DNA of 64,000 nt from Comamonas testosteroni (GTDB lineage Bacteria; Pseudomonadota; Gammaproteobacteria; Burkholderiales; Burkholderiaceae_C): assembly GCF_030505195.1 (NCBI RefSeq), contig NZ_CP129672.1, positions 3,692,501 to 3,756,500 of the forward strand, read 5' to 3'. The notes beneath the pieces are model-generated. The model was given only the letters and a program-made list of their open reading frames with translations, was not told where the DNA came from and did no database searches. Positions 1 through 11,644 of this stretch are shown here, in pieces (the first letter of the stretch is position 1; every line of letters begins with the position of its first letter). Made by a program: the position numbers and the translations under genes.

Positions 1-1
1 G

Positions 2-985
2 GCACTGCGCTATTTCAATTTCGATTTTTCAGCCCTCGTTGCTGCTGCCGCCAGTCATCACCCCGCGGGCGAGGCGATGAAGGGCCCCTGGAAACTGATG
101 GCGAACCCGTTTTCGGGCCTTTCGTTGGCCGTTTCGCTAGTGTTCGGCATTGCGGGACTTCCGCACATCATGATGCGCTTCTTCACCGTGCCTGATGCGC
201 GCGCAGCTCGCAAATCTGTGTTCGTCGCCACCGGCCTGATGGGCGTGTTCTTCGTGGTCATCTGCTTCCTGGGCCTGAGCGCCATGGCCATCCTGCCGAA
301 CTACCCCGCGTTCTATGTCGATGGCAAGGTGGGTGGCCCGGTGCTGGGTGGCTCGAACATGCCCATCATGCACCTGGCGACGGCACTGGGCGGGAACCTG
401 CTGTTCGGCCTGTTGGCCGCCGTGTCGTTTGCTACCATTCTCGCGGTGGTTAGTGGCCTGACGCTAGCTGGGGCCTCAGCCATTGCCCATGACCTGTACT
501 CTAAGGTGTTCAAGAACGATCACGTCTCGCCCCGAGAGGCCATGCGCGTGAACCGTCAAGCCTCCATTGGCATCGGCATAGTCGCCATCGTGCTGGGTCT
601 ACTGTTTCGCGACCAGAACGTGGCCTTTCTGGTGGCGCTGGCTTTCAGCATTGCCGCTTCGGCCAACTTCCCGGTGCTGCTCATGTCCATGTATTGGCGC
701 GGACTGACGACCCGCGGCGCGCTGGCGGGTGGCCTTACGGGGCTGGGCATAGCACTGGCGCTGGTGGTGCTCTCACCCGCCGTGTGGGTGCGCATCTTTC
801 ACTTCGCCGAGCCGGTTTTCCCCTATGACTACCCCACGTTGATTTCAATGCCGCTGGCGTTCCTGGTTATCGTCGTGGTGTCCCTCATGGACCGCTCGCC
901 GCGCGCCGCTCTGGACAGAGCCGGATTCCCGGCGCAGGAAGTGCGCGCTGAGACCGCTGTGGGCATCGCCGCCGTATCTCACTAG
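2..985 (+). CDS. actP: Cation/acetate symporter ActP-like, C-terminal part
   Basis: The reading frame is open from the first bases of the window, so this is the 3' part of a sodium:solute symporter (SSF) whose start lies upstream. About 327 residues remain. They contain the GLPHIMMRFFTVPDARAAR segment typical of ActP/YjcG acetate permeases, followed by several hydrophobic helices and a short hydrophilic tail. Family members import acetate or other short monocarboxylates with sodium across the inner membrane. It lies 24 bp upstream of an acyl-CoA dehydrogenase on the same strand, so uptake and acyl-CoA oxidation may be co-transcribed. The substrate cannot be fixed from this fragment. Confidence 0.85.
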   Translation, partial: ALRYFNFDFSALVAAAASHHPAGEAMKGPWKLMANPFSGLSLAVSLVFGIAGLPHIMMRFFTVPDARAARKSVFVATGLMGVFFVVICFLGLSAMAILPNYPAFYVDGKVGGPVLGGSNMPIMHLATALGGNLLFGLLAAVSFATILAVVSGLTLAGASAIAHDLYSKVFKNDHVSPREAMRVNRQASIGIGIVAIVLGLLFRDQNVAFLVALAFSIAASANFPVLLMSMYWRGLTTRGALAGGLTGLGIALALVVLSPAVWVRIFHFAEPVFPYDYPTLISMPLAFLVIVVVSLMDRSPRAALDRAGFPAQEVRAETAVGIAAVSH

Positions 986-1009
986 ACGACCCCCAGGAGA
1001 CATCAGACC

Positions 1010-2836
1010 ATGACCTACGTTGCACCCATTGACGACATGCTGTTTTGCATGCGGGAGCTTGCCGGGCTGGAAGCGACTGCACGACTGCCGGGATTGGAAG
1101 ACGCCGGTATGGAGACGGCGCAAGCCGTGTTGCACGAGTGCGCTAAGTTCACCCAAAGCGTGGTAGCTCCGTTGAATGCGATCGGCGATAAGAAACCCTC
1201 GACCTGGACAAATGGCGTGGTGACGACCACGCCCGGCTTCAAGCAGGCTTACCAGCAGTTCGTGGAAGGGGGCTGGCAGGGCTTGCAGCACCCGCTGTCT
1301 TTTGGTGGCCAGGGCCTGCCTAAGACCATAGGCGCAGCGTGCGCGGAAATGTTCAGTAGCGCCAACATGAGCTTTGCGCTTTGCCCGCTCTTGACCGACG
1401 GTGCCATTGAGGCGCTGCTGACGGCGGGCAGCGACGAATTGCAGGCTACCTACTTGGCGAAACTGGTGAGCGGCGAATGGACAGGCACCATGAACCTCAC
1501 CGAGCCACAGGCTGGTTCCGATCTGGCGCTGGTGCGCACTAAGGCTGACTCACAGGGCGACGGCACATACAAGGTCTTCGGTACCAAAATCTTCATCACC
1601 TACGGCGAGCACGACATGGCGGACAACATCGTCCATCTGGTTCTGGCCCGCGTGGCTGGAGCTCCGGAGGGTGTCAAGGGCATTAGCCTGTTCGTCGTGC
1701 CCAAGTTCCTAGTGAATGCCGATGGCTCGCTTGGTGCGCGCAACGACGTGCACTGCGTCAGCATCGAGCACAAGCTCGGCATCAAGGCCAGCCCCACGAC
1801 CGTGCTGCAGTTTGGCGATGGCACGGCGGCGGGCATTGCAGATAGCGTCGGCCCCGGCGCCGTGGGCTATATGGTCGGTGAGGAGAATCGCGGCCTTGAG
1901 TACATGTTCGTCATGATGAACGCGGCCCGCTACGCCGTTGGTGTGCAGGGCATTGCCGTGGCTGAGCGTGCGTACCAACAAGCCGTGACCTACGCCAAGG
2001 AGCGAGTGCAGTCGCGCCCGGTGGACGGCAGCGGCAAGGTCAGCGCCACCATCATCCATCACCCTGAAGTACGCCGCATGCTCATGACCATGCGCGCGCT
2101 CACCGAAAGCTGCCGCGCCATGGCCGCCGTGGCCGCCGCTGCGCATGACGGAGCGCACCACCACACGGATGCCGAGACACGAGAGCGCCTTCGTAACTTC
2201 TACCAATTCCTCGTTCCTCTGGTCAAGGGCTACAGCACCGAGATGAGTCTGGAAGCGACCTCGTTGAGTGTCCAGGTGCATGGGGGCATGGGCTTCATCG
2301 AGGAAACGGGTGTTGCACAGCATTACCGAGATGCGCGCATCCTGCCCATCTACGAAGGTACGACGGCTATCCAGGCCAATGATCTGGTGGGCCGCAAGAC
2401 GGTGCGCGATGGCGGCCAAACCGCCAAGTCTATTGCCGCACAGATCACCCAGACCGAGGATGCCCTGGCCTCGCGGACAGACAGCTCGGCCGCACAGGCC
2501 ATGCACCGCCGCTTGCGCGAGGCCCGGCAGGCATTCGAGCAGGCAGTGGATTTCGTGTTGGGGAACATTGCATCGCACCCCAACAGCGTCTACGCCGCTT
2601 CGGTGCCTTACCTGATGCTGGCGGCCAGCACTGTCGCGGGCTGGCAGATGGCCCGAGCACTGCTGCGTGCGCAAGATCTGCTGGCAAGTCAGCAGGGCGA
2701 TACGGCCTTCCTGAGCGCCAAGATCGCCACAGCGCATTTCTACGCTGACCACGTGCTATCCAAGGTGCCTGGTATGCGCGACACCCTCATCGAGGGCAGC
2801 ACAAGCACGCTGGCTCTTGTGCCCGAAGCATTCTGA
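1010..2836 (+). CDS. Acyl-CoA dehydrogenase, long C-terminally extended type
   Basis: A 608-residue flavoprotein of the acyl-CoA dehydrogenase superfamily, longer than the usual 380-400 residues and resembling the DmdC/FadE-like group with an extra C-terminal domain. Visible features are MNLTEPQAGSDLALVRT (FAD/substrate region), VQVHGGMGFIEETGVAQHYRDARI and YEGTTAIQANDLVGRK near the catalytic glutamate region. It should introduce a 2,3-double bond into an acyl-CoA and pass electrons to ETF. The ATG start is preceded by AGGAG at 993-997. It sits between an acetate-type symporter and mmsA, which suggests short-chain or branched-chain acyl-CoA breakdown, but the chain specificity is not readable. 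Confidence 0.88.
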   Translation: MTYVAPIDDMLFCMRELAGLEATARLPGLEDAGMETAQAVLHECAKFTQSVVAPLNAIGDKKPSTWTNGVVTTTPGFKQAYQQFVEGGWQGLQHPLSFGGQGLPKTIGAACAEMFSSANMSFALCPLLTDGAIEALLTAGSDELQATYLAKLVSGEWTGTMNLTEPQAGSDLALVRTKADSQGDGTYKVFGTKIFITYGEHDMADNIVHLVLARVAGAPEGVKGISLFVVPKFLVNADGSLGARNDVHCVSIEHKLGIKASPTTVLQFGDGTAAGIADSVGPGAVGYMVGEENRGLEYMFVMMNAARYAVGVQGIAVAERAYQQAVTYAKERVQSRPVDGSGKVSATIIHHPEVRRMLMTMRALTESCRAMAAVAAAAHDGAHHHTDAETRERLRNFYQFLVPLVKGYSTEMSLEATSLSVQVHGGMGFIEETGVAQHYRDARILPIYEGTTAIQANDLVGRKTVRDGGQTAKSIAAQITQTEDALASRTDSSAAQAMHRRLREARQAFEQAVDFVLGNIASHPNSVYAASVPYLMLAASTVAGWQMARALLRAQDLLASQQGDTAFLSAKIATAHFYADHVLSKVPGMRDTLIEGSTSTLALVPEAF

Positions 2837-2941
2837 CATTGAAAAGATTGCTTTGGCACAACCGGATAAGCGCGAGAGGCTCCCTTCATGAGAGCAATTT
2901 AAGACCATTCACATCTTCTTCCATTGAACAGGAGTTTCAAC

Positions 2942-4465
<1,524 letters not shown>

Positions 4466-4926
4466 CAGCCAATGACAGGGCGAGAAACAAGCGGAACGTA
4501 TATGGGAATACGGTATGTGGATTTTCGCCGATTGTCACGAGGGATGCTTTGGCCTGTCAGCGTGCCCAGGCGGTGGCTGCAATAAATTAAGGTAGCGATG
4601 CAACTGCGGGTGGCGGCGATCGCTGTGAGCCAGCCTTTAGGCCTGAGTTCAGCTTCAGGCTGATCGCGGTCGTTTGTGACTCAGTGCCTAAACAGCAGCA
4701 ATCGCCAACACCAGTCGTGGAACGTCAGGTGTCTTGAACGGCCACATCACCCTCGTAACTGGCCACTTGCTTGCGTGGTTCACCGCGCATCGGCCTGAAT
4801 GCCCGTTTCTTCGCACCATCGAGTCGTGGCTACGTCGAACTTGCGATGCGTTCGGCAACGTTTCGCCGATAGAGTTCGAGCGGCAACATTCACTGGACTG
4901 CCCATCGGCATGGACCACCATAAAAG
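4466..4926. other. Gene-poor intergenic stretch after mmsA
   Basis: About 460 bp separate mmsA from the convergent MFS gene. Open frames on both strands here are short and have weak start signals. The only recognisable content is a possible degraded IS3-type transposase tail listed separately. I see no RNA gene or convincing terminator. Confidence 0.5.
4821..4904 (+). pseudogene. Possible remnant of an IS3-family transposase C-terminus
   Basis: On the plus strand this short stretch reads TIESWLRRTCDAFGNVSPIE followed by FERQHS. That resembles the conserved end of IS3-family OrfB transposases, where an IE-W-YN-RRHSALG...SP-EFE pattern is usual. The Tyr-Asn and His-Ser residues of the motif are not preserved and nothing upstream restores a catalytic domain, so if real it is a decayed fragment. 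Chance similarity cannot be excluded. Confidence 0.25.
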
Positions 4927-6501
4927 TCACCGGGCTGTCCTGCGACCCGAAAAGATCACAAAGCTGCCCAGTGCCAGCAGCCACACGGCGATGGCGGCAT
5001 AGAGCATTACGCCGCCAAAGCTGTGTACCAGCGCCTGGCGGGCAATGTCTGTCAGTGCCTGTGGCGAAGTGACGGCACCAGCGCCTGCCTGCAGGGCGTG
5101 CAGGGCTTGCAGGTTGCCAGAGACAATGCCGTTGGCCATCTCGCGCAGCGCTGCAGCATCTACGGGTTCACGCAATGCGGTTTGCAGATGCTGCTGCACA
5201 CCATGCACCAGCAGGAAACCCATCAGCGCGATATTGATAGAGAGCGTAATCATGCGGGCACTCATGTCGATGCCGGACGCCATGCCGGCGCGTGCGCTGG
5301 AGACCGCTGCCGTGGTGGTATTTGTCACCGGGGTGTTGGTGATACCCAGCCCTGCGCCGGCAATCAGGCAGCCCGGCAGCACGTAAAGCCAGTGGCTGTG
5401 GGCGAGCTGGCTGCCCGCGAGCATCAGCATGAATCCAAGACCGATGGCAAATAGCCCCAGTGGAATGGCGATACGCGGGCCATAGCGCATGGCGATGCGT
5501 TCTCCAACCACCGGGAACACCAGCGTGGGAAGGGTGTAGGCGAGCAGCGAGACGCCGGCGGCCGTGACATCCTGACCTAGCGCACTTTGAAAATAGATGG
5601 GCAGATAGATGATGAACGCCCAGAAGCTGAAGTTCATGCCCATGGAGCCCAGCAGTGCACCGGAGAAATTGCGCACCCGAAAGACGGAGAAGTCGAACAT
5701 GGGATGCTGGGCACGCAGTTCCACCCACACAAAGGTCGCAAAACTCAGCAGACCCACAGCCATGGCGGCCAGCGCAGACATGCTGCCAAAACCGGTATCG
5801 GAGCCCTGCGTCACAAAGAACGCCAGGCCGAATACTGCGAGGGACAGCGTGACGATGCCGGCAAGATCCAGCGCGCCGGCCTTGGGGTCATGCGATTCCT
5901 GCACGGCGATGGTGGCCAGAAAGAAAGTCAGCGTGGCAATCAGCACGTGTACCCAGAACACCCAGCGCCAGTCCGATAGGGCGACGATCACGCCACCAAT
6001 CAGCGGGCCAAAGCCCAAGCCTATGCCGAGCATGACTCCCCAGGTGCTGAAGGCGCGGCTGCGCTCGGCGCCTTGCGGAAATTGATGCGAGAGGACGGCG
6101 ACCAGGCAGATCAGCATGGCGCCGCCGCTGGCCCCCTGAAACACGCGGCTGGCAATCAGCATCGGTGTGTTCCATGCCAGGCCGCACAGCAGCGATGAAA
6201 ACGCAAAGAGGGCTATGGAGATCAGAAAGACCCGCTTGCGGCCAAACCGGTCTGCCAGTGTCCCGGTGGCCATGAGCACCGAGACGCAGGCGATGGTGTA
6301 GGCATTCATGATCCACTGAATGCCTTTGAAGTCACTGTGCAGAACGGACTCCAGCGTGGGCAAGATGACAGGCACGCTGGAGATTTCAAGGCTGAACATC
6401 AGTGCGGCCAGACAGACCGATAGCAGCGCAATGCGATTGCGCCGGGTCGGTGCCGGCTCCAGGCTGCTGGTGTTCAAGAGATCAACATTATTAGAGGACA
6501 T
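4927..6501 (-). CDS. MFS drug/solute exporter, DHA2 (EmrB/QacA) type
   Basis: A 524-residue inner-membrane protein with many hydrophobic segments, consistent with the 14-helix DHA2 branch of the major facilitator superfamily. Motif A is visible as GTLADRFGRKRVFL, preceded by WIMNAYTIACVSVLMATG. Such proteins export drugs, dyes or aromatic compounds by proton antiport. It is transcribed away from a LysR-type regulator 127 bp distant, the usual arrangement for a substrate-inducible pump. The start ATG follows a long regulatory gap containing two inverted repeats. The substrate is unknown. Confidence 0.88.
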   Translation of the reverse strand: MSSNNVDLLNTSSLEPAPTRRNRIALLSVCLAALMFSLEISSVPVILPTLESVLHSDFKGIQWIMNAYTIACVSVLMATGTLADRFGRKRVFLISIALFAFSSLLCGLAWNTPMLIASRVFQGASGGAMLICLVAVLSHQFPQGAERSRAFSTWGVMLGIGLGFGPLIGGVIVALSDWRWVFWVHVLIATLTFFLATIAVQESHDPKAGALDLAGIVTLSLAVFGLAFFVTQGSDTGFGSMSALAAMAVGLLSFATFVWVELRAQHPMFDFSVFRVRNFSGALLGSMGMNFSFWAFIIYLPIYFQSALGQDVTAAGVSLLAYTLPTLVFPVVGERIAMRYGPRIAIPLGLFAIGLGFMLMLAGSQLAHSHWLYVLPGCLIAGAGLGITNTPVTNTTTAAVSSARAGMASGIDMSARMITLSINIALMGFLLVHGVQQHLQTALREPVDAAALREMANGIVSGNLQALHALQAGAGAVTSPQALTDIARQALVHSFGGVMLYAAIAVWLLALGSFVIFSGRRTAR

Positions 6502-6529
6502 GGTTGCGCACTCCAGAAAAGGGAAACGG

Positions 6530-6592
6530 CGTTCTTGCGCAGAACGTTCAATGCGAGTCTATGGGAATAGAATTCTTAAATTCACGCATTGA
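6530..6592. promoter_or_regulatory. Inverted repeats in the MFS/LysR divergent promoter region
   Basis: The 127-bp gap between the divergent exporter and LysR genes holds CGTTCT-TGCGC-AGAACG at 6530-6546 and a split inverted repeat TCAATGCG (6548-6555) / CGCATTGA (6585-6592). LysR-type regulators usually bind such dyad sequences in the shared promoter. Assignment to this regulator is inference from position. Confidence 0.4.
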
Positions 6593-6628
6593 TTTCCCGT
6601 TTTTGGGGAACTAAAGGACCCAATAGAC

Positions 6629-7597
6629 ATGACTGTGCAAGACCCTCTGGAAGGAGTCTCCACCTTTGTGCAGGTGGTGGAGGCGGGCGGCTTCACCGCT
6701 GCTGCCCTGCGGCTTGGCGTAACGCGCTCTGCTGTGGGGAAGGCCGTTGCCAGGCTGGAGGCACGTCTGGGCACGCGGCTACTGCAGCGCAATACGCGCA
6801 CCCAGACCTTGACCGCGGAAGGGCAGATCTACTACGAGCGCTGCACCCGTGCACTCAAGGAGCTGGATGCAGCCGAGGCGGATCTGGACAGTGGCCGCAT
6901 GGAGCCCATCGGGCGCCTGCGGGTCAGCGTGCCAGAAGGCTTTGGGCAGCTGTGCGTGGCGCCAATACTGCTGAATCTGACGCGTCTGTATCCGCAGCTG
7001 AGTATCGATCTGTCGTTTGGCGACCGCACAGTCGATCTGATCGAGGAGGGATTTGACCTGGCCATACGCATAGGCCCGCTGCAAGACAGCGGCACCTTGT
7101 CTGCGCGCCTGCTGGGCACACAGCACATCAGCATCGGCGCTTCCCCTGCCTATCTGGCACGCCACGGCACGCCCGGCAAACTGGAGGAGCTCGATGGTCA
7201 TGCGGTCATCAGTTACTCGCGCTCGGGTGTCGTTGCTCCGTGGAATGTTGCGCCAGTGGCAGGGCGAGGCGCTAGCTCGGACTACCGCCTGCAGGTGCGC
7301 TCCCAGATCAGCATGGACGATATACAGGCCATTGCCGCTGCTGCTGTGGCGGGCTACGGCATTGCCTGGGTCCCTTGCTGGCTGCTGAGCAGCTATGCCA
7401 AGCGTGGCGAGCTGGTGCACATCTTGCCCGACTATCGAGCCCGCTCTTACGAGATCCATGCACTCTGGCCACAGGCACGGCAATTACGTTGCAAGTTGCG
7501 GGTGGCCATTGACGCGCTGGTGGCCGAGATTCCGGCGTTGCTGAATGCCGATGATGATGCGGTGGCAAAAAACGACAAGTCAATCCGTTCTCGGTAA
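6629..7597 (+). CDS. LysR-family transcriptional regulator
   Basis: A 322-residue LysR-type regulator. The N-terminal winged helix-turn-helix (roughly residues 15-70) contains VQVVEAGGFTAAALRLGVTR, and the substrate-binding domain follows to about residue 300. A purine-rich AAAGGA (6613-6618) lies ten bases before the ATG. It is divergent from the MFS exporter at 4927-6501 and is its likely regulator. The 140-bp segment 6944-7083, coding for the start of the effector domain ([20 protein letters not shown] onward), recurs almost unchanged at 19415-19554 inside another gene. An IS5-like remnant begins 20 bp after the stop codon. Confidence 0.9.
   Translation: MTVQDPLEGVSTFVQVVEAGGFTAAALRLGVTRSAVGKAVARLEARLGTRLLQRNTRTQTLTAEGQIYYERCTRALKELDAAEADLDSGRMEPIGRLRVSVPEGFGQLCVAPILLNLTRLYPQLSIDLSFGDRTVDLIEEGFDLAIRIGPLQDSGTLSARLLGTQHISIGASPAYLARHGTPGKLEELDGHAVISYSRSGVVAPWNVAPVAGRGASSDYRLQVRSQISMDDIQAIAAAAVAGYGIAWVPCWLLSSYAKRGELVHILPDYRARSYEIHALWPQARQLRCKLRVAIDALVAEIPALLNADDDAVAKNDKSIRSR
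6944..7083 (+). repeat. 140-bp direct repeat, copy 1 (inside LysR gene)
   Basis: By direct comparison this segment matches 19415-19554 at 137 of 140 positions, in the same orientation 12.47 kb away. The three differences fall at third codon positions: two are silent and one changes Ile to Met. Similarity stops abruptly on both sides. Confidence 0.95.
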
Positions 7598-7659
7598 GGA
7601 CTGCGCTTTTCCGCTAGGGAATCTCTGAATAAATCCTCAACGCATGTACTTGCACATGC

Positions 7660-8088
7660 GTGCCGGGTGCGGCGGCATTCCGGCCCATGCTGCAAACTGA
7701 TCTCGGCCTGAACCTCTCCACCAAGAAGACACGCAAACGCGAATTCCTTGAACAGATGCAGCAGGTTGTGCCCTGGAGGGATATGGTGGCACTGATTGCA
7801 CCATACGCTCCAGAAGGGCGCAAAGGCCTACCACCGTTTCCCGTTGAGATGTTGCTGCGCATCTCCGCCTTGCAGGAGCAACTTGAGCAGGTCAAATCCA
7901 AGATACGGGCCAAGGTCGAGCACCCATTCCGGGTCATCGAGCGGCAGTTTGGTCATGTCAAAGTTCGCTACCGAGGCTTGAGCAAGAACACTCAGCAGTT
8001 GCATACCTTGTTTGCATTGGCGAACTTAAGGATGGCCCGTGGCCGGTTGCTTGTGAACATCCAATCCAAGCCAGTGATAACAGCCTAA
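7660..8088 (+). pseudogene. Internally deleted IS5-family transposase
   Basis: The 142-residue frame joins the N-terminal part of an IS5-type transposase ([20 protein letters not shown]...[10 protein letters not shown]) directly to its C-terminal part ([38 protein letters not shown]). The central DDE catalytic region, normally some 180 residues, is missing, so the product cannot transpose. The frame opens with GTG at 7660; an ATG at 7687 is an alternative. The deletion kept the reading frame. Confidence 0.85.
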
Positions 8089-8094
8089 AAAGGC

Positions 8095-8121
8095 AATATG
8101 CCCGCGAAGCGCGGGCATATT
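8095..8121 (+). terminator. Strong hairpin after transposase stop
   Basis: AATATGCCCGCG (8095-8106), loop AAG, CGCGGGCATATT (8110-8121): a perfect 12-bp stem seven bases after the transposase stop codon. There is no T-run, so it may act as a structural barrier rather than a classical intrinsic terminator. Confidence 0.5.
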
Positions 8122-8438
8122 GGGGGGAGGAGAGTCGCCAAAAATAGCAGTACACGCTTATGCGGTGACTATCACGCTCGGAACTGCTTTGTGCAGAGGT
8201 TCCCTAAGTCCGGAATCGTTGTCTAAACCACCCACGCTGCAGTGGGCCCGGGCGAGGTTTTGCTCCTAGGGACCGACGATATCCACTCCACCGAAGTAGT
8301 GGGCCAAGCTGCTACGTATCACCTCCACCTCTATGGGAGGCCATTGAGTGCTCTTTCAAGTTTTCAAGCCCGTTGCTTCAGCCGAGCATCAACCAAGACA
8401 CGCCCCGAGTAATGCCAAGAAACTTCCTGGTGCAAAGT

Positions 8439-11400
8439 TCATTTGGCCTGCAGGAAACGGTTGATTTCCTCCAGCGTTTCAAGCAACACCTGCGCCGCGT
8501 CACGCAGATCTTTGGTAAGGCCTTTGACACCAAGGTCCTCCAGCTCCATGCATTGCTCCAGCAACCCCTGGTGATTGAGCAGGTACGCCGTCCCCTTGAG
8601 CTTGTGCACGATGCGCTTCACAGCGACCAGATCATGCGCATCCAGCGCATGGCGCAGGGCATCGCTTTCGGACTGATTACTGGCAATGACCCGCTTGGCC
8701 ATCGATGCCTGAATATCGTTGGTCAATAACGAAGCTTCAACGGCCTGCGACTGCCCCGCGTCCAGCTTGGGAATCAGGCGGTTCAGTGCAGCCAGATTGG
8801 TGGGTTTGGCCAGCGCATGGTTCATGCCTGCGTAGAGACAGCGCTGAAACACTTCGCGTTGCGCATCTGCCGTCAGACCGATGATCAGACAAGGCTTGAT
8901 GGACTGGCCCTGCTCCAAGCGACGAATGGCACGGGTCATCTCAAGGCCGTCCATCTCCGGCATATTGCAGTCGGTAATCACGATATCAATGTCATGCTTG
9001 CTCCAGACGGCCAGCCCTTCCAGGCCATTGCAGGCGGTCAGCGTGCGATGGCCCAGATAACCGATCTGCTGAACCAGCAAATACTGGCTTGGCAAATGGT
9101 CCTCAACAATCAGTACCGTCAGCACCGTTGCCGTATTTTCCGAAGATTCAATGCTGCTTTTCGCCACAGCATCCACCATCACCCGCGCCAGAGTGACCGA
9201 AAAATCAATACGTGTTCCGCTGCCCACCGTGCTCTTCACATTCAGCTTGCTGCCCATCAGCAGGCACAGTGCCTGGCTGATCGTCAGCCCCAGGCCTGCA
9301 CCCGCATTGGGGTCGCTGACCACGCCATCCACCCTGCGATAAGGTTTGAAGATTTGATCCAGTTGCGCCGCAGGAATGCCCACCCCGGTATCGATGACGC
9401 TGATGTCAAAGCGCAACCCAGAGTCACCGGCCACCTCCACCGAGCAACGCAGCTCCACCCCGCCGCGGTGCGTAAATTTGATGGCATTGCCAAGCAAGTT
9501 GGAGACGATCTGCTTGAGCTTGACAGCATCTGCCCACACCAGTTGTGCCGCGCGCGCATCGATTGACAGGCTCAGGCGCAACTGCTTTTGGCGCGCAAGC
9601 CCCGAGAACACCTTGCCCACAGACTCCAGCAGATCTTTCACCTTGACCGGCTCCAGCTCCAGGCTCAGCTTGCCCGCTTCAATGCGCGAGATATCCAGAA
9701 TGTCGCCAATCAGCGCCAGCAGGCTGCTCGCCGACTCATAGGCAATATGGGCAAGCTGATGGTTCTGCTGCGCGTCGCCCTTGCGTGCCAGCACCAGCTC
9801 CAGCATGCCAATGATGGCGTTGAGCGGCGTGCGAATCTCATGGCTCATCGTGGCCAAGAACACCGACTTGGCGCTGCTGGCCTTGTCGGCCGATTCCTTG
9901 GCAACCTGCAACTCATCGAGCAACAGCTGCCGCTGCTGCAGATCCTTGCGCTTGCTGCGAATGCGCCTGCGCTGGGCAACAATCAGTCCCCCCGCCACCA
10001 GCAGCAGCACAGCAAGCACCTCGAACACGCGCCAGACGTACGACACGACGCCCTCCCAGTACTTGTCGTCGGTGGCTGAATTGGCACGCCAGCGGCCAAT
10101 AATCTGCAGATACTCCCGGGGCTTAATCTCCAGCATTGCCTTATCAAGAATGCCAATTAATTGTGTTTGCCCCTGCGGCGCGCCGAACACAATACCTACG
10201 CCCAGACCGCTGACAACGTCTCCTGCCTTCAAACTACTGTCGTACTTGTAGGGCAGGTAATAACTCACCATGTTGGCGGGCGCAAGCGCCATATCAACGC
10301 GGCCATCACGCACCAGCTTGAAGGCCTCCCCCATGGTCTGCGTTTCATGAAAGCGCAATTTGGGATACCGGCTCTTGAACTGCTCGGGGTCTACATAGCC
10401 CTTGGCGACAGCGACGGTTGTTGTGCTCTTTTCATCCAGCGCGCCCTGCGCTGACTCCTTGCGCTGCACGAACAGATAGTGGGTCGTCGTCAGCGGCTCT
10501 GTACGCAGATACGGCAGTGAGGCCGAAGCGGTATCGGGCAGGATGCTCAGAATGCCTTGTCCGTGATCGAGCAAATCGTGCGCTTCGGTCAGCGAGCTGA
10601 CGCGGCGAATCTTCAAGCGCATGCCGGTCTTGCGCCGGATGATGTCCAGCACATCTGACGCAATACCATTGAGACGGCCACGGCTGTTGAAAAAAGCGAA
10701 AGGCGCCAGATCCTCGCTCACCACCAGCTCCACCGTTTCATTGCGCTCCAGCCAGTCAAGCTCCTGCGGACTGAGGCGGCTGCGCAAATCACTGACGCTG
10801 CAGTCTTCTGTACCGCCCCACAGATGTTGCGCAGTCACTATCTGGCAGCGCGTCAGCCCGCCCAGCGCCCGCTCAAGTACCCCCGCAAGCAGCGTGCTGT
10901 CTGGCAACAGACCAAACCCGGCTTGCACCGCAGGCAGCTTGGCGCTCTGGTTAATCACAAACTGATTGCTGAACAGCTGGCTGGACAGGTACTCGCTAGA
11001 CAGCGTGTCCCCCAGAAACACATCGTTCTCACCGTTCAATACCGAAGCCATCGCCATCAAGGGCGACGAATATTGCTGAAAACGACCGCGCCCGCCAACG
11101 CTCTCAAACAGCTCCAGCATCATGCCGTTGGCTACTGCAATGCGGGTCTTGCCGTCCGTCGTGCTGTACTCATGCAAGTCCCCGCCCTCAGAAAATAACG
11201 CCAGCTGCGCCAGTGTGTGGGGGGCACTCAGCACCCAGCCATTGCTTTTCGCCATCAACGCATTGACATTGCTGACCATGTCAATGCGGCCATCGCGCAG
11301 TGCTGCATACATATCGCCACGGGCATCAAAGGCACGCAGTTGCACAGGCACGCCCAGCTCGCGCTGCAGCGCCGATACATAGTCGGCCACAAGCCCTTCA

Positions 11401-11624
11401 AGGCGCTGACCCTCAACGAAGATACGAAACGGAGGCAGCGGATCGTTGAGCACACCAACCAGCAGCAACTGCTTTTGTGCAAGCCACTGCCGCTCTGGCT
11501 GGGTCAGCGTGACCCTGACCTCGCTGAGTGCCTGGCGGGGAACTGGCGTCAGCACAAGGTCGCCCGCAAAACTAATCCGGCTGCAGATCAGCAAACAAAA
11601 GGCGATGTGCAACAGGCGCTGCAC
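8439..11624 (-). CDS. BvgS/EvgS-like hybrid sensor histidine kinase
   Basis: A 1061-residue multidomain kinase. It has a signal peptide (about 1-20), two tandem periplasmic Venus-flytrap SBP_bac_3 domains (about 45-270 and 290-515), one membrane helix (about 531-550), a short coiled linker, HisKA with phospho-acceptor His595 in [10 protein letters not shown], an HATPase domain (N and G boxes GNAIKFTH and [10 protein letters not shown]), a receiver with Asp885 in [10 protein letters not shown], and a C-terminal Hpt with His1007 in [10 protein letters not shown]. This is the His-Asp-His relay of BvgS and EvgS, but no PAS domain fits between membrane and HisKA. The GTG start lies 20 bp after the response regulator stop, indicating one operon. 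Confidence 0.93.
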   Translation of the reverse strand: MQRLLHIAFCLLICSRISFAGDLVLTPVPRQALSEVRVTLTQPERQWLAQKQLLLVGVLNDPLPPFRIFVEGQRLEGLVADYVSALQRELGVPVQLRAFDARGDMYAALRDGRIDMVSNVNALMAKSNGWVLSAPHTLAQLALFSEGGDLHEYSTTDGKTRIAVANGMMLELFESVGGRGRFQQYSSPLMAMASVLNGENDVFLGDTLSSEYLSSQLFSNQFVINQSAKLPAVQAGFGLLPDSTLLAGVLERALGGLTRCQIVTAQHLWGGTEDCSVSDLRSRLSPQELDWLERNETVELVVSEDLAPFAFFNSRGRLNGIASDVLDIIRRKTGMRLKIRRVSSLTEAHDLLDHGQGILSILPDTASASLPYLRTEPLTTTHYLFVQRKESAQGALDEKSTTTVAVAKGYVDPEQFKSRYPKLRFHETQTMGEAFKLVRDGRVDMALAPANMVSYYLPYKYDSSLKAGDVVSGLGVGIVFGAPQGQTQLIGILDKAMLEIKPREYLQIIGRWRANSATDDKYWEGVVSYVWRVFEVLAVLLLVAGGLIVAQRRRIRSKRKDLQQRQLLLDELQVAKESADKASSAKSVFLATMSHEIRTPLNAIIGMLELVLARKGDAQQNHQLAHIAYESASSLLALIGDILDISRIEAGKLSLELEPVKVKDLLESVGKVFSGLARQKQLRLSLSIDARAAQLVWADAVKLKQIVSNLLGNAIKFTHRGGVELRCSVEVAGDSGLRFDISVIDTGVGIPAAQLDQIFKPYRRVDGVVSDPNAGAGLGLTISQALCLLMGSKLNVKSTVGSGTRIDFSVTLARVMVDAVAKSSIESSENTATVLTVLIVEDHLPSQYLLVQQIGYLGHRTLTACNGLEGLAVWSKHDIDIVITDCNMPEMDGLEMTRAIRRLEQGQSIKPCLIIGLTADAQREVFQRCLYAGMNHALAKPTNLAALNRLIPKLDAGQSQAVEASLLTNDIQASMAKRVIASNQSESDALRHALDAHDLVAVKRIVHKLKGTAYLLNHQGLLEQCMELEDLGVKGLTKDLRDAAQVLLETLEEINRFLQAK

Positions 11625-11644
11625 GGACGAACTTTCCGCTCAGC

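Larger units (their letters stand above)
7618..8203. mobile_element. IS5-family insertion sequence remnant (about 586 bp)
   Basis: The left end reads GGAATCTCTG and the right end, reverse-complemented, GGAACCTCTG, so nine of ten terminal bases match. The flanks are CTAG (7614-7617) and CTAA (8204-8207), both fitting the YTAR target preference of the IS5 group but not identical to each other. The element is about half the length of a full IS5-type copy and holds an internally deleted transposase. A 12-bp perfect hairpin follows the transposase stop. Confidence 0.75.
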
